In this document: piece by piece, positions 34,021-44,900 of the stretch
How positions within the stretch are numbered: position 1 is the first letter of the stretch
Layout: the number at the start of each line of letters is the position of its first letter
Origin: Climacium dendroides
Taxonomy: Eukaryota > Streptophyta > Bryopsida > Hypnales > Climaciaceae
Reading direction: 5' to 3'
DNA: 64,000 bases
Assembly: GCA_950106755.1 (NCBI GenBank)
Contig: OX467087.1
Span: forward strand, 16,992,047 to 17,056,046
Made by a program: the position numbers and the translations under genes
The notes under the pieces: generated by a model
What the model saw: only the letters and a program-made list of their open reading frames with translations
Told to the model about the DNA's origin: nothing
The model's database searches: none

Positions 34021-37000
34021 GTCACTCACAGTTCATACATTCAGGAAATATTCATATTACAAAAACACGATTGAGTCCTTGACCAATCGAATGTGCACCT
34101 CGATAAGAGTAGGACTACAATACCACATGGTCCATGATTCGCCACTGGAATCACCTTCTGCTTGTTTCTTGTATGTGATTCGGATAACAACGTGTAGTCG
34201 CGATTTCAGACAACTCGTGCACTTTCACTGAGTGAACACACTTCTTTGTTTGGTGGACATGGGCACAGGCGTGACTTCCTCATATTCGAGCATATGTATT
34301 TGCTGGCAGTTGGCCGTCTTTGATTCCTTCCCGGAATCCTTGAACTCTACAAATATCACCATGTTGAACGTTACTGTACAGTCAATGGATAAAGCTCTAC
34401 ACAGTTATGGACAAATGTTAGGAGCTACTGCTTATAATATGTTGTATGACTGTCTTGACAATACCGATGCAACTACGCACCCTGATTTGCATGGGAAGTA
34501 ACACGCCGATCGATCAATTAGCCCAGTTAAGTCTAATATCATGGACTGCCGGATTGATGTACAAAGGATATGGTCCGTAGGAGAATCCTTAAGAATCCCA
34601 TCCACCCTCCCAATCAGGTCTGGAATACAGTTACACGATCGATCAAGTGGACTGGATTCACAGGATCTTGAACCAAAAACACAACCCTAATCCGTCTGAT
34701 CGATCATATACAGTGGGTCCTGATCGACGGGATTGCACCAGTCTTTTGCAGTGTAGCAAAATGACGTGAATAGAACATTGTGTGTCTTGATTGACAGAAT
34801 TTGCTCAGAAATGGGGTGACAAGTCAAAAGTCTTCTTCCTCTAGCTCTTTCTTTCCAGATATATTGAAATGTCTGGATCTCACAGTGCAGTTGGAGCCTC
34901 TGTGGAATTTGAGGTAACTAGCTTGTTGTAGGCCATCCACATATCACAACCCTAACGCAATGTGAATTTCGGAACTTACTTGCTGGCAGGGCGATCACGT
35001 CCGTCTTGATTGCAATTTGTTCATAGCAGTTGAATTAATGGTCTTCGCAATTCTTAACAGAGCATCGATCATCGATCGCCTGGGGACTGTAACTTACTGA
35101 ATCCCAACAAGGTGCGTTGATGTCTGCAGTGCTCACCTGAAGACTGAATTGTGGCTTGAAAGAGGACGATTTGAAACGGGATGAGTGTGCACCACAGCGG
35201 GGCAGAGAAATAAGCAACATTCGACGCGAGGATTTGCACTTTTTGCTTCAGTTTCTGTTTGTTTTTCGCTAGGGTGGCTCCGAAAATTTGATCGAGGTAA
35301 CCAATTCTTTCAAAAGTTTGCACAACTCTTTCAAAAGTTATTTTGCAGCTTACAGTCCAAGTTTGCTAGTGTAGCATTTTTGGAATGCTTAGATAAATAA
35401 ATTTAACTTGCGAAAATTGTAGATCGTATTCTAATGTAAAAATTTCGACCTTTATGTCTGATGTACATTTTTTAGAAAACGTACACAACCAAGATTAAAA
35501 GTAAGAAACAGATTGGACAAAGTCGAAATGACTTGAGAGCCTTCTTGTTAGGAATTCTTGCAGCCTCCACCACTTTCGTTCAAGCGCCTCTCTTAGATCT
35601 CTTCCTCATGCTGTTGAGCTTGTGCAACCACAGTGCTTCCCTCGTGCCTCAGGCAACAATAGAATCCTCAAGGAAAATCTCTATTTCAAAGTTTTAACAA
35701 ATTCACGAAACACACCTTAAGTTTTTCACTCAGTCTAACTCAAATGTTACGCTATGGCAGGTTTCTGGAGGGTATCTGTGGTATCTGTGTCATACAACAA
35801 GTAGGGAATTGTTTGCAGAAGAAGAGAGATGACTTTTCTTTTCTTTTTCTTTTTTTCTTTTTTCAAGATCTCTTAATCAGTATTAGTGACCAGCTAACTA
35901 CTTAGATTAAGACTCTGGATTTATTCTATACCTCTAGTTTGTATTCTAATTTGGGCTCATGTAAGCCATGTATAGTTAAAGCTTTAATTAAATGACATTA
36001 TCCAGCTAGCCCCCCATGCTGATATGGGCTTATATGGCCATGAATTAATTAAGCCACTAATTAGTTAATATAAAAACTGTCGCCAAGTAAATTCAAGCTA
36101 GTTATTTGCCAACTGCAATCAAAAGTAGTTCACCTTTCCTTGTGAAAGTGTATAATAATTAACAATGCCACCTTGTGTGACTTTTTAAAAATGTCCTTGG
36201 CTGGGTTACTCATACTCTCCTTAGTCTAGCTCTCTCATGTAGCTAATTGATGTGGTTTCCTACTAAGGCTTCTAGAGTTTTAGCCAACTTGTTTTCTAAT
36301 GTGGGTTTGTAGTGTTGGGATCAAAGGAGGTTTTCACTAATATGGCAACATCTCAGTCTACCAACCATAGCCAAGTTTATTTTAGAGTCTTAGTTGATTG
36401 AATTCTTGCATTTTTTGAAGTTTATTTCTCATGTAAAAGCGATAACAAGTGTAGTAGATTGAAGACACCTTGCATACAACTTAACTAACTTCTTGTTCAA
36501 TGTTGGTTGTCATAGGTGCAGGTGAGGTCTACTACCTCATGAATTTTTTAACAACATTTGCTTTGAATTTCTACTAGGAGTCTCTTGAACTTCCTATGAT
36601 TATCTATCATCAAAGTTTAATGTGTACAAGTTTTGAGAGCAAGGTCTATACTCCATTAGGATGGGGTTTATTGTTTCTTTGAAACAAGACCAATATCTTA
36701 CTATAGAAATTGATTGGACTTTCTTCTACTTGACGCTATCTTACCGCATCTTATTGTACCTTATACTGTTTTGTACTATAGACTTGGTTCCTATATTGGT
36801 TGCAAATAAACATTAAAACTTGTTGATTTGAGGTCACAAAAGTTGATCAAATTTGCCTTGGCTATAGTATCAACTCTTGCTCTTGAAATATGCTTGATAG
36901 ATGATAGTCATGATTGATGCTATAAATTAGAGATGTACCAGAATTTTTTTTCTTTGACAACCATTAGATGTATTTGAAGGAGGTAAGGTTTCACATTGTT

Positions 37001-37370
37001 ATGAATTTTTGGTGTTTTTTTTATTGTTTATCTTTGTGTTGAGCATGAAGATAAACAATAAAAAAAATACCAAAGAACCTATTTTCTCACTAGTCCACTT
37101 GTACTTTATTCTTAGTTTGTGGCTTGGTCTATGGTTGCAACTTTGCTGTAAATTTAGTTCCATGATACTTTTGTGGTCATTTTTGAGACTTTGTTTACAA
37201 GAAACAATGGTAATGCCAACGTTATGATTTTAAAGATTATGAAGAAAGAATCCTATGAGTCTACTCTCTTCTTTTCAAGTTGTATTGGTGGTCTAAAGTG
37301 AGGCCATTATGAACAAAATCATTGGACATACTATCACAACTTGACATGGGAAGAGCCTATTTAACCCCTA
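34021..37370. other. Gene-free region with mixed composition
   Basis: 34.0-35.4 kb has a base composition closer to the genic islands but no ORF with family features. It carries several CGATCGATC-type words (34,507; 34,636; 34,700; 35,064-35,080). A pyrimidine run rich in CTTTT lies at 35,834-35,866. From 35.9 kb the DNA is AT-rich without recognisable genes. The ORFs at 34232-34501 (GTG start) and 37009-37227 lack support. Unannotated non-coding transcripts are possible but not shown. Confidence 0.45.
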
Positions 37371-38020
37371 AATGTTTGAGGTACCAAATTTTTTTGTCAA
37401 CAATACTTTGAAGTTAAATAATATCCAACTAAATTGTTATTTTCTATGGTTCATATTTTTGAAAAATTCCTTTTGAAGTCTAATTTTAGCATCAAAAGTC
37501 TAATTTTGAAAAGGATTGATTATGATTTTCTATTCAAGATTTTGTGCAAGGGTGTCCATTGCAATATTGACTTTCCTTAGTGTTTAGGGTTATTAGAAAT
37601 GAGCCTCTAATGCACTAGATCTTGGAGAAAAAAATCACATTAGAAATTCAATTTAAAAAATTGTAGAGAAGATTTTGAGAAGCCATAAACTTATTAGGGT
37701 TATGCATATTTGGCCTTTTATTCTCATATTTTTTGGTGACCAAATTTTTAGATTTGACATGTGAAAAGAGGATTGAAAGAATTTAAATCACTTTTGTAGT
37801 TTTAACACCTTCATGATCAAACATTATAATCTTTCAATCCATAAATAATATTGATGTATTTTCTTTTCCTATGTAATGTCTAACATGTCTAGTTTGAATT
37901 TGTATGGTTACAATTCAAAAAAATGATACAACTTATGAAAGTATTGGCTTTTTGTTTGGTTTAAAACAAATTCCTAGAAGCTCAAAAAAGGCCTTGGGCA
38001 TTTAGGGGTTAATTGCCTAG
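37370..38020 (+). repeat. Large inverted repeat, left arm (about 0.65 kb)
   Basis: This arm matches 41,275-41,920 in reverse complement. Matched segments include 'gtcaacaatacttt' with 'aaagtattgttgac', 'gaggattgaaaga' with 'tctttcaatcctc', and 'tagtttgaatttgtatg' with 'catacaaattcaaatta'. Many mismatches and indels show it is old. The arms enclose about 3.25 kb that contains the CACTA-like element 38536-40181. Confidence 0.75.
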
Positions 38021-38853
38021 AAGACCATAAGGCCACCATATGGCTTTTACAACTACATTAGGAACTACATCTCTAGAAAATTCAAATAATGAATCTCACT
38101 CATGATCTGTAAACAATAAAGAGATTCAAGGTTATTTTTTAGGCTAAATCTGCATAGGTGCAATCCGATCAAGAAATGATCAAGTACATGATTTTTGGTG
38201 AATTTTTTGATGATGGAGAAGGTGATGTAGGACGTCACTTTACATTCTCATATCTTTTTTTCCACAAGCTCAAATGTTACATCCCTATCTCTTTAGGGTT
38301 CCCAAAGTGCCTTAGTAAACAAAGGGGGATCTTGGAAGTAACTTCCCAAACCTTGCAAGAGCCTAAAAGAGAAATGAGTCTCTTGAACAAACAGGGAGCA
38401 ATAGCGCTTTGAATTTGAAGAGCATGGTGGTGTATCATACATGCTTGGAAAGCTCTTAAGAATACACATTTAATTGCTTAAAGAACGCATGATTTGGACT
38501 AATAGATTAAAAGTTATGACCATTCAAAGTTGACGCACTACAAGAAAATGATATTTTATAATTGCAAAAATATAACTAAGGATGATTGCAACTGTTTATA
38601 GTCATATTCGTGAAGGTTAGTACCTTGGGAAGATATATAACTATAAGTAAGACTATTAGTCATTTGGGGGACTTGTACTTTACTAATGTATATAACACGC
38701 CCGTTAAATCCCAAAATACTTCATAGGGAATGTAGGGAACATATTTGGGGAACATTAAGTCATATTACTAGCCAAATTTTTATAATAGCAACAATTTTTT
38801 TCTTTTGAGGGCAACCCCTCCAAAATATGGGCATAAAAATATGGTTAAGCCAT

Positions 38854-39100
38854 TTTTTAGGATTTTGAAATCCTAGATGCCTGTTTTTAGAATTTTGAAA
38901 CCTAGTCATTATTTTTTAGGGTTTTGAAACCCTAGTTGCCATTTGTTTAGGGTTTTGAAATCCTAGTTGCAATTTTTTTAGGTTTGAAATTCTAATTGAC
39001 AATTCTTTAGGGTTTTGAAATCCTAGTTGTCACTTTTTTAGGTCTAAAATCATAATTGCCACTTCTTTAGAATTTTGAAACCCTAGCTGACACTTCTTTT
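38854..39100 (+). repeat. Eight degenerate copies of a telo-box-like 30-bp unit
   Basis: Each unit reads about ttttAGGGTTTTGAAACCCTagttgccac, with the AGGGTTT and AACCCTA words facing each other. Four more-diverged copies lie in the related element at 49,083-49,210. Confidence 0.8.
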
Positions 39101-39786
39101 GGTTCTTCTTCCTTGCCTTGTGTTGTCTTTTACTTTTTACTTTTTGTTGCTTCTTAGTTGTTACTTTTTGTTGCTCTTTAGTTTAAGCTTTAACTCTTGT
39201 TTTTTTGTTGCTCTTTGGTTTATGCTTCTTGTTTCTTCTTAGTACTTTTTAATTTTTGCTTCTTGTTTTTTGTTGTTGTGTCTTACTCTCTTTTCTTATT
39301 GTCTCTTAGTTGTTGCTCTTTGTTGTTTTTTGTTGCATCTTTCAACTCTTGCTTGTTATTATCTCTTAGCACTTGTCACTTTTCTTTTTCTTTTTCACTC
39401 TATCACTATTATTATTCTTCCTACTTTAAACTTATGCTACATATTTTGTGTTTGTAAGCTTTTGAAGATTGAGCTTCGTTGTTCATTCACTACAAATTAA
39501 CCTCCCATTTCTTTAATTGTATATATAGGCATGAAAAGTTAGAACAAAATCATTAGAGGTTGTTTGCAATTCAATAGAGCCATCTTCACATTATTGTAAG
39601 GAAAATAGGCCCTATTGGCTTGTATGAATGATTCATTGTGATATATATGTTTTGTATTGGTGATTAATAAATGTCATTGAAAAAAGTCACATTTTTTTTG
39701 TGCATTCTCCCTCTCTAATATAATTGTCAAAGCCAAAAAGTGACTTTGTCAATAAAAATTATGATTGTATAAAATTATATATAGCA

Positions 39787-39900
39787 TGTCAACCAAAATA
39801 TGATTCACTGCAATCATATTACATGTCAACTAAAAATATGACTCATTGCAATCATATTTTACATCAGCAAAAAATATGACTATATGGAGTCATATGCCAC
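39787..39900 (+). repeat. Three 38-bp dyad units (element member 1)
   Basis: Units of the form 'gtcaaccaaaaatatgactcattgcagtcatattccac', shown here only as a pattern. Each holds ATATGACT...AGTCATAT, an 8-base dyad around a short loop. Member 2 of the family has twelve. Confidence 0.85.
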
Positions 39901-40181
39901 ATAGGATTTTTTTCCTTTGCCTAGGCAACTAAAGAAAAAATTAAGCCCCCAAGGATAATCAATGTAAATGCTATGTTGGCAAAAATATGATTAATTATAG
40001 CTAATTATATTCACCAACCTATATGACTGCCAATATGATTGATGTCTAAAGCAACTCGTCAGTAATGATTGAACCTAGTCATGTTGCTAATCATCTATAG
40101 TGAATTTGCTTGTCATTTTTTTATTTTATGATTCACTGTAGTTATAAAATGCAGTCATAAAACATTGGTTTTGTTGTAGTG

Positions 40182-41274
40182 TGATTTATAAATTTTCAAG
40201 TATATAGCCAACTTGCCTCAAAGAATAAATTTGAAGAAGCACCACCATTTTGAATATTTTTTCATACTAGTGTGACCTTGTGAAGTACAACTGGACATTT
40301 TTTCACAAGGCCAAAAAAAGGATTTTTGTCACTTTAAATACTAATATCTTGCAATCTACGAGGTGGAAGTTTCTGAAATTTTTTCCACATGTTTTTAAGT
40401 CAACATACTACAAGATCCTATGGTTAAGTGTGTCCAAAAATGATTTTCTTCCAAAATTTGGTACTTGCACTAGAAATGGCAGTTTTGGAGCATTTTTGGT
40501 GAAAACATAGTCAAGGAACTTAAGGGGATAATGATGGGAACCATGTTGAATTGCTTATACTATCAATTTTAGATGTTCTTATCTTAGATATCATTGTTTA
40601 GCCCTAAAAGTACAGTTTGGTTAGTGCCTTGAAAATCATCATTTTAGGTATCTTGTGAATCATTAATGTAAGAAAAACAAAAGCATTCATTGAAAATTGA
40701 ACCTTTCCTTTTCACACAAAATTCCAAGGATGAATGCTTGCATAAGAGTTCTCTTTCATCCATTAGACACTTAGTATCTACATTGTTCTTCTAGGAGTAA
40801 CTCACAAATGAGACCATTGCAATGTCAATTTTCAATTACCATTTCTTCCATTGAGAATTCATTTAAGTTTGATTCATATTCCTACCTTTGATCACTCATT
40901 TCTATCTTTCCCATTCCTTCTTCACCATTTCACCCCTAAGGTAGGGTATTCTAAAAGTGACCTTACTCTAAAAGTGACCTCTAATAGAGAGGTACATTTT
41001 TCTTTCTTCAATATACAAACAATGTACATTTCAGGAGATGGTTGCTTAGTTACTAACCACTAGATCTCAACGTCAAAAATTCATAACCAATTCCACAAAG
41101 ATCCAAAAAATATGATAAGACTTGGGTTAAATGCCAATTCCATTTTTCTCTTTACAAAAATTTACTTAAAATAGTATTAAGGAGTTTAGCTTTTCCAAAT
41201 GCAATTAGCTCTTAAAAGTTCACTTTAAGAGCACACTACCTTGTGCTGTGTGACTATATACAACCCTTGCAACC
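40182..41274. repeat. AT-rich DNA with reversed R1 and forward R3 fragments
   Basis: No gene. About 40,250-40,560 is an R1 fragment in reverse orientation ('atcttgcaatct', 'actacaagatcctatggtta'). About 41,060-41,250 is the R3 fragment shared with 29,650-29,800. Other sequence is unassigned. Confidence 0.5.
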
Positions 41275-41920
41275 CAACCTTTAATCCCTACATGCCCAAT
41301 GTTTTTTTTGAGCTTCTTGAATTTTTCTCTAAATTGAACAAAATGTCAACTTTTTGATAAGTTGTATCAATTTTATTTGAATTGTAACATACAAATTCAA
41401 ATTAGACATGTTGGAGATCACGTAGGAAAAAAAATATCACTTATAGATTGAAAGACAATAATGTTTAATCACAAAGGTGTTAAAATAGTAAAATTGATTT
41501 AAAGTCTTTCAATCCTCTTTTTACATATCAAATCTAAAAAATTAGTCACCAAAAAAATATGACATTAATGGGCATAGCATGCATAACACCAATCAATTTA
41601 TAGCTTTTCAAAATCTATTCTATAAATCTTTTAAATGAATTTCTAATGTGATTTTTTCTCTATGCTTTAGTGTATTTGAGGCTCATTTTCAAGAATCTTC
41701 AACACTAGAAAATCAAGACTTGCAATGGAATCCTTGCTCAAAATCTTGAATAGAAAAATCATAATCATTCTTTTTGATAATCAGATTTTTGATGCTAAAA
41801 TTAGACTTCAAAAAGAAAATTTTATAAATAGAAAATTTTAAATACAGAAACTTGGTTAGATTTTATTCATCTTTAAAGTATTGTCAACACCAGAATTTGG
41901 TGCTTTGGGCATTTTAGGAA
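41275..41920 (-). repeat. Large inverted repeat, right arm (about 0.65 kb)
   Basis: Reverse-complement partner of 37,370-38,020. See that entry for matched segments. It lies about 190 bp downstream of the CID-like ORF stop. Confidence 0.75.
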
Positions 41921-42113
41921 TTTATTTATTCTCCCTAGCCACGTATCTAAGTTGGTTTCTAGGCCATGTCAAGAAACACCATGGTTACTCATCATACAAG
42001 AAAAACCAATAAGTTACAAGACCTCTTGTCCATAACTTCCTATGCACTAAAAGAACGTATATGCATTCAAATACTAAAATTTTGTTATTATCTAATATAC
42101 TATAATAAGCTAA

Positions 42114-42860
42114 CTATTCAATTCTAACTTTGTGATGTCCATCCTTGTCAATGTACATCCAACCATCCTTGATTCCATCTTCTATGCCATTGTGTACTAT
42201 TTTTGTGCATAAAGATGGAAATTCTTCTTGAGTCCCTATTGGTATGCAACTAGATTTTGAAACCAAATTATTATAAGTTGGATCACATCCTTTGCCAATA
42301 ATTCCTTCCATAGCTAGATTAAAAGTACTTGGAGATTGCTCTTGTGGAGTGCAAAAACGTGGAGTTTGTTTAGAAAATTTCCATTTTTGTTCTTCATTTT
42401 TAAGGTTGAAGAGAAATTGCTTTGGAACAATTTTGAGATGTGTCCAATGCTTAATCCATGTGTGGAGGCACGCTCGAACGTTACTATTTCTTTCACCACA
42501 TCCATATGAAATGTCGATGATGTTATCCTTCACCACATTTGTAAAATGTTGGTTTTGCTTTGTGTTGGCTTCTTTACTTACAACCTCACCAATAGCATAT
42601 AGAATGTTGTATTGTGCAATTTCATTGCTTCTTTCTAGATAATATAGAAGTGTATTGAATAAAGGTTTTGCACTTTCACAATTGCATTCTAAATATTGCC
42701 ATAGGTGAATTGTCAATGTTGAAAGAACCTCCTTTGACTTTGCCTTGGCTATTTGATTCAATGATCTTTCAATTTCATTTCTAAGAAATGTTTCTTCTTT
42801 CGACGCCCATTCTAATTGCATTCTAACTTCACCCATGGAGACTTTTGATCTCAAAACCAT
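42114..42860 (-). CDS. Hypothetical protein, possible CID/RPR-like helical domain
   Basis: Intact 248-codon ORF with an ATG start and TAG stop. Residues about 25-150 are predicted helical by eye. The pattern ends with NSNVRACLHTWIKHWTHLKI, reminiscent of the last helices of CID (RNA polymerase II CTD-interacting) domains, which have a VRxxLxxxLxxW-type motif. The C-terminal third is polar and ends GWMYIDKDGHHKVRIE. The resemblance is weak and the function is not established. Codons are AT-rich like the surrounding repeats, unlike the four cellular genes. There are no neighbours of known function. The gene remnant at 44,901-47,760 lies upstream on the same strand, and this ORF could be a separate gene, a captured fragment, or part of the same unit. 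Confidence 0.4.
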   Translation of the reverse strand: MVLRSKVSMGEVRMQLEWASKEETFLRNEIERSLNQIAKAKSKEVLSTLTIHLWQYLECNCESAKPLFNTLLYYLERSNEIAQYNILYAIGEVVSKEANTKQNQHFTNVVKDNIIDISYGCGERNSNVRACLHTWIKHWTHLKIVPKQFLFNLKNEEQKWKFSKQTPRFCTPQEQSPSTFNLAMEGIIGKGCDPTYNNLVSKSSCIPIGTQEEFPSLCTKIVHNGIEDGIKDGWMYIDKDGHHKVRIE

Positions 42861-44566
42861 ACGTTATGTAGAATTTAGCAAGTTAAAATTACAACAATTA
42901 AATGAACAAAATGATGTTTTAAAATAAAACTAAAATGAAATCAAAAAGAGAAAAGACTAAAAAAGAAGAAGAGATTGATAAATCACTAGTAAGGAAGAAA
43001 AATTTTAATATTTTCTTAAAAATGTGAAATAAAAATAGGAATTACAATTGATATATAATGTGGAGGCAAACTAGGTTTATATTTACTTTCTAAAAGTGAA
43101 AGGAGGTCAACCTTCATTTGAAATGTAAAAGATAGATCAATTTCTATTGAAAAATAAAAGGCAAATCATTCTATATTGAAGGGTATGGCATATATCAATC
43201 TATATACAAAACTAAATAGTAGATCAAGCTATGTTGAAAATTCTAGTAGAGATTCATGTCCTATCACAAATTAAATTACCTACCAATGACACTTTTGAGA
43301 TAACACCTAATGAAATTGGTCCCAAAGCAAATAGTAATTGAGGAGTATTTTGGCTCATTTTTATTTATTTACTATAGTTTAGTTTTCAATCTGGACCTAA
43401 GGTTACAAAAAATTCAATTCAATTTTTCAGCACATAAGCTTACACTCATGAAGTATTTGCAAACTTCAATGGATTTTTCAACTCAACAATTTAATTGTTT
43501 GTGTAGCCAGGGACTTAATCCTAGAAGAAAGATGAATTTCCCTACAAGTCAAGAAAATAAAGTCTGAAAAAAAAACTTAAAAAATTAATACATTGAGTGT
43601 TTTTAAATCCAAACTCAATCAATTTTTGGATGATTTGTGCATGACATGACACCATTTTTCAAGCTTGGATATAGTAAAAAATGAAAGAAATATTTTGAAG
43701 TGGCAAGAATTGACAATTTTCTGCAATTTTTGCAAGCAACTTATCTTCAAGGCTTGATTCCTAAATTATGTATTTGCACTTCTAATTTTTCTTTGTTAAT
43801 TTGCAATGACTTGTCTATTAAAATACTTTGAATTTTGCTTCAATAGTTCAATGTTTGTGAATTGTGTCTCATAGAACATTAAGTAACAACAATTGATCCT
43901 ATTCTTTAAGAGTATTGTTTTAACTAAAGGTACATAAATAAAGGAGTTGTTTGCACAAATTCTTGGAGTACAAATCCTCCAACTACTAAATGTTATGTGT
44001 CCAAAAAAATTCCTTTACATTTTCAATGTAAGATTTTGGTATTGTAAATGAACAAGTACAAATTGCACAAACAAAATAATGTGTTGCTTAAAGAATTCAA
44101 CCACTTCAAATGTTTTAGTCTTTTAATTTTCAAGTCAAATCACTACCAACATTGAATAAAACATTCTTGCACTTGGCCAAGTGCAATCATTGTTTGCACT
44201 ACTATTCACTTACAAAGTATTTAAAAAAAATTAGGATACCCCCTATTTTCCAAGAACACCTTTCTTCCATTCCATTGTGTTGTACTTCACTTATGCATGT
44301 GAAATTTATGTCAAGATGCATTGTTGTACATACTTCTATATATAAGAAGTTTAGAATATACATTTTTTCCATCTCAATTCTCTTTTTTCTTTTTATATTT
44401 TGGTCTTTCCACACCATATATTGCAATTACATTAATGATATATTGTTTTCATGCTAGTATCACATGTACACTAAAAAGCATAGCACTCATAAGAATATTT
44501 ATTTAGAAAATCAAAATGAAAATTGAAGGTTTATCCACTACCTTCTCATTTTTTATTTGTAGTTCA
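42861..44566. other. AT-rich DNA without a gene
   Basis: I see no gene or clear repeat boundary. The overlapping ORFs at 44152-44506 are short and lie on both strands of the same low-complexity sequence. Confidence 0.5.
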
Positions 44567-44781
44567 CCACTACAAGAGAAACTGGTCCTAATTGACAGAA
44601 ATCAGCTAGTTCTAATCTACAGAAAATTGACAGGTTTTTGTCACTGTGGACAAAAATTGTCCGAATTGACAGAAAATTGTCCAAATTGACAAAAATTTGT
44701 CAATTTTTTGTAGATTAGGACTAGCTGATTTCTATCAATTAGGACCAGTTTCTGTCAATTTGGACAGGTTTTCTTGTAGTA
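44567..44781. mobile_element. 215-bp CACTA-type MITE with 3-bp target duplication
   Basis: Left end CACTACAAGAGAAACTGG. The right end in reverse complement reads (t)ACTACAAGAAAACCTG, so its last base is changed from the expected G to A. The internal arms pair over about 80 bases through 'ggtcctaattga', 'agaaatcagctagt' and 'ctaatctaca'. The flanks are CAC on both sides, fitting the 3-bp duplication of CACTA elements. The arms carry five to six AATTGACAGAAA-type words. It lies directly 3' of the gene remnant. Confidence 0.85.
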
Positions 44782-44900
44782 CACACAACACAAAGAGATC
44801 ACACTCTAGCATCTACAAACACATTCAACACAAGCATATATATACTCTTCACATTCTCACACATCCTATACTACCATCACAAGCACTACTACTTTGCTTG

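Larger units (their letters stand above)
38536..40181. mobile_element. Non-autonomous CACTA-like element, family member 1 (1.65 kb)
   Basis: Left end CACTACAAGAAAATG and right end in reverse complement CACTACAACAAAACC. Both continue to 'tttataa' and 'tttatga' with matching spacing. CACTACAA ends are typical of the CACTA (En/Spm) superfamily. Inside are, in order, an eight-copy 'aggrttttgaaaycct' array, a T-rich stretch with 'tgttgctctt' words, and three 38-bp units with a dyad. There is no transposase. The flanking triplets (acg and tga) do not match, so the boundaries rest on the inverted ends alone. The short ORFs at 39197-39500 are low-complexity reading of the T-rich part. Confidence 0.75.

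Noticed and set aside
34232..34501. 89-codon plus ORF
   Set aside because: It starts at GTG, has no family features and no splice context.
38854..39100. Interstitial telomere array
   Set aside because: The AGGGTTT words are not in pure telomeric register; they form a dyad with intervening sequence, so they belong to the element's own repeat unit.
39197..39500. Short hydrophobic ORFs that could be membrane peptides
   Set aside because: They are translations of a T-rich low-complexity block inside a non-autonomous transposon.
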